From Streptomyces sp. WMMB303 (GTDB taxonomy: Bacteria; Actinomycetota; Actinomycetes; Streptomycetales; Streptomycetaceae), in the NCBI RefSeq assembly GCF_029351045.1, contig NZ_JARKIN010000001.1, forward strand, positions 1,884,001 through 1,948,000: DNA of 64,000 nt, in the 5' to 3' direction. Positions 53,682 to 62,095 of the stretch are shown here, piece after piece (positions within the stretch are counted from its first letter, which is position 1; each line of letters starts with the position of its first letter). A model generated the notes under the pieces. That model did not search any database. It was given only the letters and a program-made list of their open reading frames with translations, and was not told the origin of the DNA. The position numbers were made by a program, and so were the translations under genes.

Positions 53682-55844
53682 ATGAGCGCCCCCACCGTGA
53701 ACCTGAACAAGCAGCCGAAGAAGACCACCACGCGGTCGAAGAAGTCGGCTGGCGGTGGGCCGGTGTGGGACTGGGCGGCCGGTCACGGACCCGTGACCGG
53801 CGCCCTGTCCGCCACCACCGGTGCCTTCGCCCTGGCCACCACCGGCGCCGCCGCCCACATGCCGCCCGGCTGGGCCCTGGGTATCGGGGCGGCCGGAGCG
53901 ATCGGCCACACCGCGACCAGCCTCCGCGACAAGCTCTCCGCCCGCACCATCGGCATGCGCGCCGCCTCCTGGCTGGTGGGCGCGGGGTGGACGACCTGGG
54001 CCATGGCCACCGGCCCCCTCTCCTGGGCCGCCCTCGGCTCCCTGGCCACCCTCGGCGTGGGTATCGGCGCCTCGGCGCGCTCCACGCTGCTGCACGAGGA
54101 GGCGCGCGAGTTGGAGGCCACCGCCGCCGCTGAACGCCAGGTCGCCCGCGAGCTGTCCGCCGAGCGGCGGGCGATCGCCACCGAGTGGGCCGAGCGCATC
54201 CAGCGCGTGTGCGGCGTGACCGTGCGCGTGGTCGCCGTCGAGATGTGGCCCACCGGTACCGGCTTCACCCTCGACGCCGAACTCCCCGCAGGCGGGGTCA
54301 CCTACGACAAGATCGCCCGCGAAGCGGGGCGCCTGTCGGGGGATGCTCGCCTGCCGCACGGCTGCACCGCCTCCGCCTCCCCCGGTATCCACCAGGGCCG
54401 GGTGCTGGTGGATGTGGCCACGGTCAACGTGCTCTCCCAGGAGCGCACCTACCCCACCGACTACGCCCCGCTCAGTCTCCTGTCGGGGCTGCCGTGGGGG
54501 ATGCGGACCAACGGTGAGGAGTGGCGCGCCTACCTGCGCGAGCAGTGCGCCCTGGTGGTCGGGCCCACCGGCTCGGGCAAGACGAACATGGTCCACACGA
54601 TCCTGGCCGGATTCGCCCGCGCCACCGACGTGCTGACCTGGGTCATCGACCTCAACTCCGGATCGGTCGGCCTGCCCTGGGTCAACCCCGCTCTCAACGA
54701 CGACGGCACCTTCGCCGAGGGCATGGCACCGGGTGTGGACTGGCTCGCGGCCACCGAGGAGGAGGCCGTGCTCATGCTGGATGCGGCCATCGCGGTGGCC
54801 AAGGAGCGCAAGCGCTCCTACCAGGACCTGCTCTCCCGCGCGAACACCGACCTGCTGCCGGTCTCCGCGAAGATCCCGCAGATCATGCTGGTCATCGACG
54901 AAGGCGCTGAGATCCTGGCCAGCACCGACCGCGCCACCCGCAAGCTGGGCGAGAAGATCCTGGAGGTCATCCGCATCGCCCGCGCTATGGGTGTGCGCAC
55001 CGTACTGACCGCGCTCGGGGCCACCGGGTCGGTGCTGGGCAACCTGATGATCCGCCGGGAAGGAAAGGTTCGCGTCGCCCTCACCGGAGGCGAGAGCGAG
55101 GGCATGGACCTGTCCAAGATGTTCCCCGGCTCCCGGGGCCTGCGCACCGACCAGGCCCCCTACAAGGGCGCCGGCTTCATGGGCACTCCCGAATCGGCGG
55201 CCGCGCTGTTCAAGGCATGGCGCATCCTGCCCAACCAGATCCGCGACATTGTCGCCGCCACCGCGGACCGACACCCGCTCCTGGACGCCAAGTCCGCCCG
55301 CGCCGCCGGCGACGCTTACACCCGCCGATGGGAGTCCGAGCGCACCGCCTGGTTGCGGGACGAGACCCCCGGCCCGAACGCCGGCAGCGCGGCGGACGAC
55401 CGCCACGGTGGGGGGCTGAACCTCTCCGCCCTGCGGGACCGGCAGCCGCCGCCCAGCAGCAGGCCGGCCGACCAGGACGCGCTCCTGCAGAAGTTCCGCG
55501 CCCAGATCGACGCCCAGTTCGACACCGCACCCGACCACCGCGCCGAGCCGCCCGCGGCCGAGCAGCCGCCCCCCGCGTCGGGAGGCGGACTGCACCTGTC
55601 CGCACACGAGGACAACCCGGCCCGGGATGCCGCCCTCGCCCTGCTGCTGGCCGCCGGCCCCGAGGGCACCGGAGCCTCCGCCATCGCCCGCGGCCTGGCC
55701 GAGGAGTACGGCACCACCCGGCAGACCGTCGTCGGCTGGCTCAAGTCCTGGACCGACGACGGCACCGCCCACCGGGTCGGCACCGGCACCAAAGCCCGCT
55801 ACGTCCACCACCGCCACACCCCCGGCAACGACACCCACAACTGA
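53682..55844 (+). CDS. traB: FtsK/SpoIIIE-type conjugal DNA translocase TraB, element 2
   Basis: The 720-residue translocase has membrane segments in residues 30-130 (TGALSATTGAFALATTGAAA, GALG/SLATLGVGIGA regions) and a RecA-like motor with Walker A VVGPTGSGKTN near 288 and Walker B IMLVIDEGAEIL near 404. It ends in a winged helix from about 650 (GTGASAIARGLAEEYGTTRQ, TVVGWLKSWTDDG), which in TraB and FtsK reads 8-bp DNA repeats. A cluster of CGACAAG repeats follows the gene. It starts 1 base after the previous stop. Confidence 0.9.
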   Translation: MSAPTVNLNKQPKKTTTRSKKSAGGGPVWDWAAGHGPVTGALSATTGAFALATTGAAAHMPPGWALGIGAAGAIGHTATSLRDKLSARTIGMRAASWLVGAGWTTWAMATGPLSWAALGSLATLGVGIGASARSTLLHEEARELEATAAAERQVARELSAERRAIATEWAERIQRVCGVTVRVVAVEMWPTGTGFTLDAELPAGGVTYDKIAREAGRLSGDARLPHGCTASASPGIHQGRVLVDVATVNVLSQERTYPTDYAPLSLLSGLPWGMRTNGEEWRAYLREQCALVVGPTGSGKTNMVHTILAGFARATDVLTWVIDLNSGSVGLPWVNPALNDDGTFAEGMAPGVDWLAATEEEAVLMLDAAIAVAKERKRSYQDLLSRANTDLLPVSAKIPQIMLVIDEGAEILASTDRATRKLGEKILEVIRIARAMGVRTVLTALGATGSVLGNLMIRREGKVRVALTGGESEGMDLSKMFPGSRGLRTDQAPYKGAGFMGTPESAAALFKAWRILPNQIRDIVAATADRHPLLDAKSARAAGDAYTRRWESERTAWLRDETPGPNAGSAADDRHGGGLNLSALRDRQPPPSSRPADQDALLQKFRAQIDAQFDTAPDHRAEPPAAEQPPPASGGGLHLSAHEDNPARDAALALLLAAGPEGTGASAIARGLAEEYGTTRQTVVGWLKSWTDDGTAHRVGTGTKARYVHHRHTPGNDTHN

Positions 55845-55845
55845 A

Positions 55846-55978
55846 CGCTTGTCGCCTGTCGCTTGTCGCCCCGAGAAGACCCCTGCACGGCCCTCAGAGG
55901 CCCGAAAAGGGGCTTTGACCTGCGAGACGACAAGCGACAAGACAAGACAAGCGACAAGCCGCACGACAAGCAGACGAC
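55846..55978 (+). other. Candidate clt locus of element 2 (CGACAAG repeats)
   Basis: CTTGTCGC units at 55848 and 55862 face six or so (C)GACAAG units at 55928, 55935, 55941, 55946, 55952 and 55964. The two blocks can pair as a large imperfect hairpin. Repeat length, number and position right behind traB match TraB recognition regions of related elements. The unit differs wholly from that of element 1. Confidence 0.72.
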
Positions 55979-56013
55979 GGGCAGCACCCCCCCAACCGGG
56001 GCGCTGCCCGTCG
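55975..56013 (+). terminator. Terminator after the clt region
   Basis: CGACGGGCAGCACCCC pairs with GGGGCGCTGCCCGTCG (one mismatch) across a short loop, 19 bases before the next gene. Confidence 0.65.
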
Positions 56014-56032
56014 CTCGTGAAGGGAGCAACTT

Positions 56033-56497
56033 GTGCACCCCGACACCACACACGAGATCCCCGCCCCCCGCGTACTCCACCCCCGACCCCTCACCCCGAC
56101 CCCCATGACCGCCGCCGAGATCCCGCCCGGAGTCGAGGTCGTCACCCTCCCCGACGGACGCCGCACCCTCGCCTACACCCAACCCCCCAACCCCGCCGGG
56201 CGCCCGCAGACAGCACCGCCCGCGGGGGTGCCCGGGTGGGCGAAGACGACCGCGCTCCTGGCCCCGACCGTCGGCGCGGGAATCGGCGCCGGCGGCTTCG
56301 GCCTCTCCTACGCCGCACCCGGAGTCATCGCCATGACCGACGCTCTCTGGGCCACCGCCGCCCTCATCGCCACCGGATGCGGCGGCGCCGCTCTCCTCCT
56401 GTCCCGCTGGCGGAACCGCACCCCCGCCCACATCACCCAGAACATCACCGCCCACGGCCTCTTCGGCCGCGCCAACGGCACCATCAACAACCGCTGA
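56033..56497 (+). CDS. Two-span membrane protein (Spd-like)
   Basis: The 154-residue product has a Pro-rich N-terminus, a short beta-like stretch (GVEVVTLPDGRRTLAYTQPP) and two membrane spans (TALLAPTVGAGIGAGGFGLS, ALWATAALIATGCGGAALLL). It ends with NITAHGLFGRANGTINNR. Position behind traB and small size suit a spread protein. GTG follows GAAGGGAG. Confidence 0.65.
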   Translation: MHPDTTHEIPAPRVLHPRPLTPTPMTAAEIPPGVEVVTLPDGRRTLAYTQPPNPAGRPQTAPPAGVPGWAKTTALLAPTVGAGIGAGGFGLSYAAPGVIAMTDALWATAALIATGCGGAALLLSRWRNRTPAHITQNITAHGLFGRANGTINNR

Positions 56498-56507
56498 GGA
56501 GCACGCC

Positions 56508-56696
56508 ATGACCGTCTCCTTGTTCGTCCTGCTCGCTGCCGTCGTCTTCTTCCTGCTGCGTTCCCGCTCCGTCGGCACCTGGGCCGCGATAGCCGTCTTC
56601 CTCCTCGGCTTCTACACCGCCAGCACCGACGCCCGCTCCACCATCAACAACCTCGTCTCCTCCATCACCCACACCGCCAACAGCGTCGGTGGCTGA
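56508..56696 (+). CDS. Small membrane protein (62 residues), conserved in both elements
   Basis: MTVSLFVLLAAVVFFLLRSR and AIAVFLLGFYTASTDARSTI form a helical hairpin. It aligns with the 62-residue protein of element 1 (39457), both placed shortly after traB. ATG follows GAGGAG. Confidence 0.75.
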   Translation: MTVSLFVLLAAVVFFLLRSRSVGTWAAIAVFLLGFYTASTDARSTINNLVSSITHTANSVGG

Positions 56697-56715
56697 CCGA
56701 AGGAGAACGCACGCC

Positions 56716-57033
56716 ATGACCGACACCGCCCCCGAGAGGCAGACCAGCTACCTCTGCCTCGTCGACGAGGCAGAGGACTGGGGATGGGACGACTTGACGG
56801 CCGTCGTCTTCCCCGGCCATCTGCCTGACCGCATCGTGTGGGCCGCGCTCAACGCCCGCGCGCGGATCGTCTGGAACGACCCGCTGCACACCTACACCCC
56901 CGGGCAGCCGCAGCACCTCTACACCCGCCCCATCCCGTGCCCGGACCCCGCCTACTGCGGCTGTCACACCACCCACCCCGAAGCAACCGAGACCCCCACC
57001 TCGAACCCCATCACCTTCGTCGACTTTCTCTGA
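56716..57033 (+). CDS. Hypothetical protein (105 residues)
   Basis: The soluble product contains TSYLCLVDEAEDWGWDDLTA, VVFPGHLPDRIVWAALNARA and PCPDPAYCGCHTTHPEATET. A Cys-Gly-Cys-His cluster may bind metal. No family recognised. ATG follows GAAGGAGA. It stands between the small membrane protein and SSB. Confidence 0.65.
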   Translation: MTDTAPERQTSYLCLVDEAEDWGWDDLTAVVFPGHLPDRIVWAALNARARIVWNDPLHTYTPGQPQHLYTRPIPCPDPAYCGCHTTHPEATETPTSNPITFVDFL

Positions 57034-57046
57034 AAGGACGCCACCC

Positions 57047-57505
57047 ATGGCCATGGGAGACACCCCCATCACGATCACCGGCAACCTGACCGACGACCCC
57101 GAGCTGAAGTTCACCACCTCCGGCGCCGCACTAGCCCGCTTCACGGTGGCCTCCACACCGCGGCAGTTCGACCGCGAATCGGGCCAGTACAAGGACGGCA
57201 CCGCGATGTTCCTGCGCTGCTCGGCCTGGCGCGGCCTGGCCGAGAACACCGTCGCCTCCCTGGGCAAGGGCCACCGCGTGGTGGTCTCCGGACGGCTGCG
57301 GCAGCACAACTGGCAGACCCCCGAGGGCGAGAACCGCTCCATGCTCGCCATGGAGGTCGACGAGATCGGCCCCTCCCTGCGGTTCGCCACCGCCCAGCCG
57401 GTCAAGGCCACCGGCAGCAACACCGGTGGGTCCGGCGGCCCGAAGGCCGAGGGCGCAGACCCGTGGAACAGCAAGCCGCAGTACAGCGACAACCCCCCGT
57501 TCTGA
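57047..57505 (+). CDS. ssb: Single-stranded DNA-binding protein
   Basis: The 152-residue OB-fold protein protects single strands during element replication. Residues 1-110 carry the SSB core (ITITGNLTDDPELKFTTSGA, LARFTVASTPRQFD, FLRCSAWRGLAENTVASLGK, VVVSGRLRQHNWQTPEG). A Gly/Ser linker leads to the tip DNPPF, close to the canonical acidic DDIPF that recruits partners. Element 1 lacks an SSB. The gene precedes Prim-Pol, in keeping with a replication role. ATG follows GAAAGGA. Confidence 0.93.
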   Translation: MAMGDTPITITGNLTDDPELKFTTSGAALARFTVASTPRQFDRESGQYKDGTAMFLRCSAWRGLAENTVASLGKGHRVVVSGRLRQHNWQTPEGENRSMLAMEVDEIGPSLRFATAQPVKATGSNTGGSGGPKAEGADPWNSKPQYSDNPPF

Positions 57506-57600
57506 ACACGCCCCGGGGCGAGCGCCCGCTCTCGCCAAAGATGCGCGCTCGCCCCGGCTCTCCCCCATCCCCTACTTCGACAGGACAGGAGACCTCCAGC

Positions 57601-58479
57601 ATGCCCCAACAACCCCCGTCCACGCTGCTGGCCGCAGCCCTCGACCTGGCGGCGCACGGGCTGCCCGTGCTGCCCCTCAGCCGCGGGAAGCGCCCCTTCG
57701 GCAACTGCACCGCCTGCACCGGCAACGCCTGCGGCGGACGGCCGAACATGAAGCACGCCGGCGCCTGCCACTGCCCGCACGTGTGCCACGCATGGGCAGC
57801 CGCCACCACCGATCCGCACGTGCTCACCTCGCGCCCCTGGCAGGCGGCCTGGCAGCGCGCCGCCCACCTCGCCTACCACCCGGCAGGCGCCGGGCTGACC
57901 GTCGTCGACCTCGACAACGCCGAGGCCGTGGCCTGGGCCCGCGCCACGCTCCCGCCCACACGGAACGTGGACACCTCCCGCGGGCAGCACTGGATCTACC
58001 GAGGGGTCATGTCCTCGGCCAACCGCGTGCGGCCCGGTGTGGACCTCAAGTCCCACGCCGCCTACGCCCGCTGGCTGGGCACCGGCACCGGCACCCCGGC
58101 CCCCCTGCCCAGCGTGGTGCGGGCGCTGGTCGAAGAAGAGACCACCCGCCCCCGCGCGCGGGTGGTCTCTTCACCCGGAGCGTCCGGCACCTGGCAGCGG
58201 CGCCCGGCACACGGCTGCCGCCACACCGAGGGCTACGTGCGCACCGGGCTGGAGCGCGGCCTGGCCAAGGTCCGCGCCCGCACCGAGCAGGGCGCCGGAT
58301 CGCAGGCGTTCGGCGTCGCCCAGTTCCTCGCCACCCGCCACACCGCCTGCCCCGGCCCCTGCGGCCTCGACACCCTGGCCGAGCAGATCGTGGCCGCCGC
58401 CGTCTCCGTCGGAGTCCCCGAGCCCTACGCCCGCCGCGCCGTCGCCAACGGCATGACCGCAGGCCAGGGGACAGCATGA
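57601..58479 (+). CDS. Bifunctional primase/polymerase (Prim-Pol), element 2
   Basis: The 292-residue primase has LAAHGLPVLPLSRGKRPFGN near residue 15, then a Cys/His insertion (CTACTGNACGG, CHCPHVCHAW) not seen in element 1, probably a zinc knuckle. The catalytic part has GLTVVDLDNAEA near 100, TSRGQHWIYRG near 128 and GVDLKSHAAYARW near 150. The C-terminal part is helical with another Cys/His-rich segment (RHTACPGPCGLDTLAEQI). ATG 57601 follows AGGAG. It overlaps the next gene by ATGA. Confidence 0.85.
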   Translation: MPQQPPSTLLAAALDLAAHGLPVLPLSRGKRPFGNCTACTGNACGGRPNMKHAGACHCPHVCHAWAAATTDPHVLTSRPWQAAWQRAAHLAYHPAGAGLTVVDLDNAEAVAWARATLPPTRNVDTSRGQHWIYRGVMSSANRVRPGVDLKSHAAYARWLGTGTGTPAPLPSVVRALVEEETTRPRARVVSSPGASGTWQRRPAHGCRHTEGYVRTGLERGLAKVRARTEQGAGSQAFGVAQFLATRHTACPGPCGLDTLAEQIVAAAVSVGVPEPYARRAVANGMTAGQGTA

Positions 58480-58808
58480 CCAGCCCTCCCGCCACCGCGC
58501 ACCACAAGCCGGCGCCGCCACGGGCCACCGCACAAGAGAAGGTCGCCCGTCAGGGCGCCCTTTCAGCTCTTCCCCCCGACCAGCAGCCCACCCGGCCGCC
58601 TGCCCGCGGCGGCCGGTATCCCGTGGCCTGGCTGACCGTCACCGCGCCCGGCCGCGGGACCGTGCCCACCGCCACCTCGGTGTGCGGCTGCGGACGCAAC
58701 CGCAGCGCCGTCGGTCACCGCAAGGTGGCCGCGCTGGTCGAGGAACACACAGCCCACCGCACCATCTGCCCGCTGCTGAACCGCACCGAAGGGAGGGCGG
58801 CCGCATGA
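58476..58808 (+). CDS. Small Cys/His-containing protein between Prim-Pol and helicase
   Basis: The 110-residue product has a Pro/Ala-rich start and a C-terminal domain with ATSVCGCGRNRSAVGHRKVA and HTAHRTICPLL, a C-x-C, H, H, C set for a metal. It is coupled to both neighbours by ATGA overlaps, so it likely works with the replication proteins. No named family. Confidence 0.72.
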   Translation: MTSPPATAHHKPAPPRATAQEKVARQGALSALPPDQQPTRPPARGGRYPVAWLTVTAPGRGTVPTATSVCGCGRNRSAVGHRKVAALVEEHTAHRTICPLLNRTEGRAAA

Positions 58809-60037
58809 CCGAGCCCATCGACGGCGCCGCACTGCTCGACGACGTCGAGCGCTTCCACCGCCGCTTCAACGTCTTCCCCACCGAAGCCGCCTACGTCGCC
58901 GTGGCGCTGTGGGACGCGCACGCGCACCTGATCGACGCCTTCGACGGCACAGCCCGCATCGCGTTCCTCTCCCCGGAACCGGGCTCGGGCAAGTCCCGGG
59001 CTCTGGAGATCTCAGAAACCCTCACCCCGAACGCCGCGATGCTGGTCAACGCCTCCGCCAACGCGCTCTTCCGGCTGGTGGAGGCGTCCGAGGGCCTGCC
59101 CACGCTGCTCTTCGACGAGATCGACACCGTCTTCGGCCCCAAGGCCGGAGACAACGAGCCCCTGCGCGGCTTCCTCAACTCCGGCTACCGGCGCGGTGCC
59201 AAGTCCCTGCGCTGCGTCGGAGACGGCGCCAACCAGAGCGCGGGATGGTTCCCCTCGTTCTGCGCGGTCGCCGTGGCCGGACTCGGTTCCCTCCCGGACA
59301 CGATCCTGACCCGCTCGGTCATCATCCGGATGCGCAAGCGCGCCCCCAACGAGAAAGTCGAGCCCTACCGCCGCCGCGTCCACGAGAAGCAGGGCCACGC
59401 CCTGCGGGACCGGCTCGCCGAGTGGGCCGCCACCGTCCATGACCAGGTGGCCGAGGCATGGCCGCAGATGCCCGAAGGCGTCACCGACCGCCCCGCCGAC
59501 GTATGGGAGCCCCTCCTCGCCGTGGCCGACGCCGCCGGCGGGACATGGCCCGAGCGGGCCCGCGCCGCCTGCATCGAGCTGGTGACCGCCGGCCAGGACA
59601 ACGAGGAAGCCTCCCTCGGCATCCGGCTTCTCACCGACCTGCGCGACCGCGTCTTCTGCGGCGCCGACCGCATGCCCACCGCCGTCATCCTCGAATGCCT
59701 CCTGAGCATGGACGACGCGCCCTGGGCCGACATGGACGACAAGCCCCTCAACGCCCGCGGCCTCGCCCGCGTGCTGGGCCAGTACGTCAGGCCGGACAAC
59801 AAGCCCATCAAACCGCGGGGAATCCGCACCCCCTCCGGCTTCCCCAAGGGCTACTACGCCGAAGACCTCGCGGACGCCTGGGAGCGCTACTGCCCCCCAC
59901 CCCCCGAGAAGTCCGCCACGTCCGCCACGTCCGCCACACCGCAGGTCAGCGGCGGTGCATCCGTGGCGGAAAGCCCCTCCGACAGCCGCCACACGCCGCC
60001 GGAAACCGACACACCGCCGCTGAGCCTGGTGCGCTGA
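58805..60037 (+). CDS. DUF3631 helicase-like replication ATPase
   Basis: The 410-residue ATPase has Walker A SPEPGSGKSRAL near residue 58 and Walker B TLLFDEIDTVFG near 102. A GFLNSGYRRGAKSLRC segment near 122 and TRSVIIRMRKRAPNE near 170 are typical of the DUF3631 family seen in AICE replication modules. It should load at the origin and unwind DNA for Prim-Pol. The C-terminal 50 residues are low complexity (SATSATSATP) because the DNA there is made of iterons. Confidence 0.85.
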   Translation: MTEPIDGAALLDDVERFHRRFNVFPTEAAYVAVALWDAHAHLIDAFDGTARIAFLSPEPGSGKSRALEISETLTPNAAMLVNASANALFRLVEASEGLPTLLFDEIDTVFGPKAGDNEPLRGFLNSGYRRGAKSLRCVGDGANQSAGWFPSFCAVAVAGLGSLPDTILTRSVIIRMRKRAPNEKVEPYRRRVHEKQGHALRDRLAEWAATVHDQVAEAWPQMPEGVTDRPADVWEPLLAVADAAGGTWPERARAACIELVTAGQDNEEASLGIRLLTDLRDRVFCGADRMPTAVILECLLSMDDAPWADMDDKPLNARGLARVLGQYVRPDNKPIKPRGIRTPSGFPKGYYAEDLADAWERYCPPPPEKSATSATSATPQVSGGASVAESPSDSRHTPPETDTPPLSLVR

Positions 60038-60163
60038 CCAGCACCCACACCGGGACGCATCCGCGCGCCCCGGTGTGGCAGCACCAATCCGCCACACAAC
60101 CGCAATCCGCCACACCCGCAGCCCTCTGACCTGCGGTGTGGCGGCGTGGCGGACGTGGCGGAT
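59911..60163 (+). repeat. Iterons of element 2 (GTCCGCCAC units)
   Basis: Three exact tandem GTCCGCCAC units (59911-59937) lie in the helicase 3' end. Inverted GTGGCGGA is at 59963, forward ATCCGCCAC at 60087 and 60105, and three tandem inverted units GTGGCGGC, GTGGCGGAC, GTGGCGGAT at 60138-60163. The array is symmetric around about 60040 and is a strong origin candidate. Confidence 0.8.
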
Positions 60164-60202
60164 TCCCCAGACCGGAGACGGAGAGCCCCGAAGGAGCCAC
60201 AC

Positions 60203-60463
60203 ATGGCCCACCCCCAGAAGCTCAAGCTCAGCGAAGAAGAGATCGGAGCGAGTGCCCCCCAAGCAGCTCCGTCCGTCCGAATGCACAGCGTCGAAGAGGC
60301 GGGGCGAATGCTCGGTCTGAAGCGCTCGATCACGTGGGAGGAGATCCGGTTTGGGCGGTTGAAGTCTGTCCGGGTCGGCCGCCGGCGTCTCGTCCCGACC
60401 GAATACATCGAGCAGTACGTCGAACTGCTCAAGCGCGAGGCTGACTCCGACCTCGCCGCGTAG
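60203..60463 (+). CDS. xis: Excisionase-like helix-turn-helix protein, element 2
   Basis: The 86-residue protein has a winged-helix core (MHSVEEAGRMLGLKRSITWE, EIRFGRLKSVRVGRRRLVPT) and a helical end (EYIEQYVELLKREAD). It occupies the xis position before int. ATG 60203 follows GAAGGAG by 6 bases and directly follows the right iteron block. It should promote excision together with Int. Confidence 0.85.
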   Translation: MAHPQKLKLSEEEIGASAPQAAPSVRMHSVEEAGRMLGLKRSITWEEIRFGRLKSVRVGRRRLVPTEYIEQYVELLKREADSDLAA

Positions 60464-60486
60464 TCCATCCAGACATCTCATAAGCC

Positions 60487-60516
60487 GAGCCGGGCCGCCC
60501 GAGGGCGGCCCGGCTC
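60487..60516 (+). terminator. Hairpin between xis and int of element 2
   Basis: GAGCCGGGCCGCCC and GGGCGGCCCGGCTC form a perfect 14-bp stem with a 2-base loop, 27 bases before int. Element 1 has xis and int overlapping with no such block, so int of element 2 may be expressed separately or by readthrough. Confidence 0.8.
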
Positions 60517-60543
60517 TTGTGCGAAAGGACCACGACTCAGCTC

Positions 60544-61749
60544 ATGGCCGACCACGGCGAGAACAAGCGGGGCCAGGGTGAGGACTCGATCTACTGGGAC
60601 AAGTCCAAGAACCGGTACGTCGGCGCGATCTCGGACGGCTTCACTCCGTCCGGCAAACGCCGCCGCCCCAAGGTGACCGGCAAGACCAAGACCGAAGTCC
60701 GGCGGAAGCTGCGAGAGCTGCGCAAGGAGCTGGACGCCGGCACGCGAGTCCCCGCCCGCTACACCGCTGGCGAAGCCGTCAAGGACTGGCTCAAGCGCGG
60801 ACTGACCGGCCGGGACGATTCGACGGTCGAGTTGTACCGCGGCTTCGCGGAAAAGCACGTCATCCCGCTCATCGGCAAGACGAAGTTGAAGGAGCTCAGC
60901 GCCGACGACGTTGACGACTGGCTGCACGACCGGGCCCAGTACGTCTCCACGCGGACCCTGCGCATTCTGCATTCGATCCTGCGGCGCTCAATCACCCACG
61001 CCCAACGCCGTGACCGGGCCGTGCGTAATGTCGCCCTGCTCGTGACCACTCCGGAAGGTCTGGAAGGCCGGGAGAGCAAGTCATTCTCGCTGGAAACGGC
61101 GAAGAAGATCCTCGTGACGGACGAAGGCTCCCGAACACATGCCTACGTCGTCACCTCACTTCTCGGGGGCGCCCGCCCGGAAGAGGCGCGGGCCCTCATC
61201 TGGGGACACGTGCATTTGGACCCTCCTGCGGACTTGGGGGACGACGCGAGAGAGGAGTGGTGCCCGTACTTGGAGGTATGGCGCTCCACCCGGCGGCACG
61301 GCGACACCAAGACCAGAAGGAGCCGGCGCACTCTGGCACTGCCTGCCTACGCTGCCGAGGTCCTGCGACTGCACCGCGCTCGGCAGCAACGGAGCCACGC
61401 TCGCCGGAAGCGGCAGTGGGACAGCTCTACACTCGTCTTCGCCACCCGGGACGGCGGCAAGCTCGCCGCGGGGAACGTGCGGCGCGACTTGCGGAAGCTG
61501 CTGACGAAGGCTGATGTCGAAGACCCGGATGACTGGACGACCCGGGAGCTCCGAACCACCTTCGTGTCGCTGCTCGCGGATCACGGTCTGTCGAGCGAGG
61601 ACATCGCTCCCCTGGTGGGCCACCGCAGCACCATCACGACGGAGGTCGTCTACCGGAAGCAGATCCGCCCAGTGATCAACAAGGGAGCGAAGGCCATGGA
61701 CGACGTCTTCGCCGACATCACGAAGAAGGACGACCCACAGCCCGAGTGA
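60544..61749 (+). CDS. int: Tyrosine site-specific integrase, element 2
   Basis: The 401-residue recombinase is a full-length relative of the element 1 integrase. It has an arm-binding start (SIYWDKSKNRYVGAISDGFT), a core-binding domain to about 165, and a catalytic domain with LLGGARPEEARAL (first Arg), RELRTTF (second Arg, box-II His replaced by Arg), LVGHRSTITTE (His) and VYRKQI (Tyr). It ends 114 bases from att 3. ATG 60544 follows GAAAGGA, a little far. Confidence 0.92.
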   Translation: MADHGENKRGQGEDSIYWDKSKNRYVGAISDGFTPSGKRRRPKVTGKTKTEVRRKLRELRKELDAGTRVPARYTAGEAVKDWLKRGLTGRDDSTVELYRGFAEKHVIPLIGKTKLKELSADDVDDWLHDRAQYVSTRTLRILHSILRRSITHAQRRDRAVRNVALLVTTPEGLEGRESKSFSLETAKKILVTDEGSRTHAYVVTSLLGGARPEEARALIWGHVHLDPPADLGDDAREEWCPYLEVWRSTRRHGDTKTRRSRRTLALPAYAAEVLRLHRARQQRSHARRKRQWDSSTLVFATRDGGKLAAGNVRRDLRKLLTKADVEDPDDWTTRELRTTFVSLLADHGLSSEDIAPLVGHRSTITTEVVYRKQIRPVINKGAKAMDDVFADITKKDDPQPE

Positions 61750-61799
61750 CCCGAAGCCGTGGCTCCCTGTTTGGCTCCCCGGGGAGGCATGTACACAGC

Positions 61800-61833
61800 A
61801 AGGGGTCCCCGCAGATCTCTGCGGGGACCCCTT
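61800..61833 (+). terminator. Bidirectional terminator between int and tRNA-Val
   Basis: AAGGGGTCCCCGCAGA pairs perfectly with TCTGCGGGGACCCCTT (2-base loop). The symmetric A and T ends let it stop both the rightward int transcript and the leftward tRNA transcript. Confidence 0.85.
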
Positions 61834-61862
61834 GCGTTGCTGGTCAGAGCCTTGACGGCACA

Positions 61863-61935
<73 letters not shown>

Positions 61936-62095
61936 GGAGCATGTGCGGGTCGACAGCGTACCTTGCCTGGTGGCGGACAGTGCAAACGTGAGGTACGGGA
62001 GCACCCGCGAACGAATCAGCTCGTGTGTTCGTTGAGCCCAGGTGGGAGAATGAGCACCGGTCCAGGAGTCACAGGCACATACGGGGAGAGGTCAC

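Noticed and set aside
53556..56051. Long antisense ORF (831 residues) across traB of element 2
   Set aside because: Gly/Val/Ala-rich shadow frame; no ribosome site and no domain.
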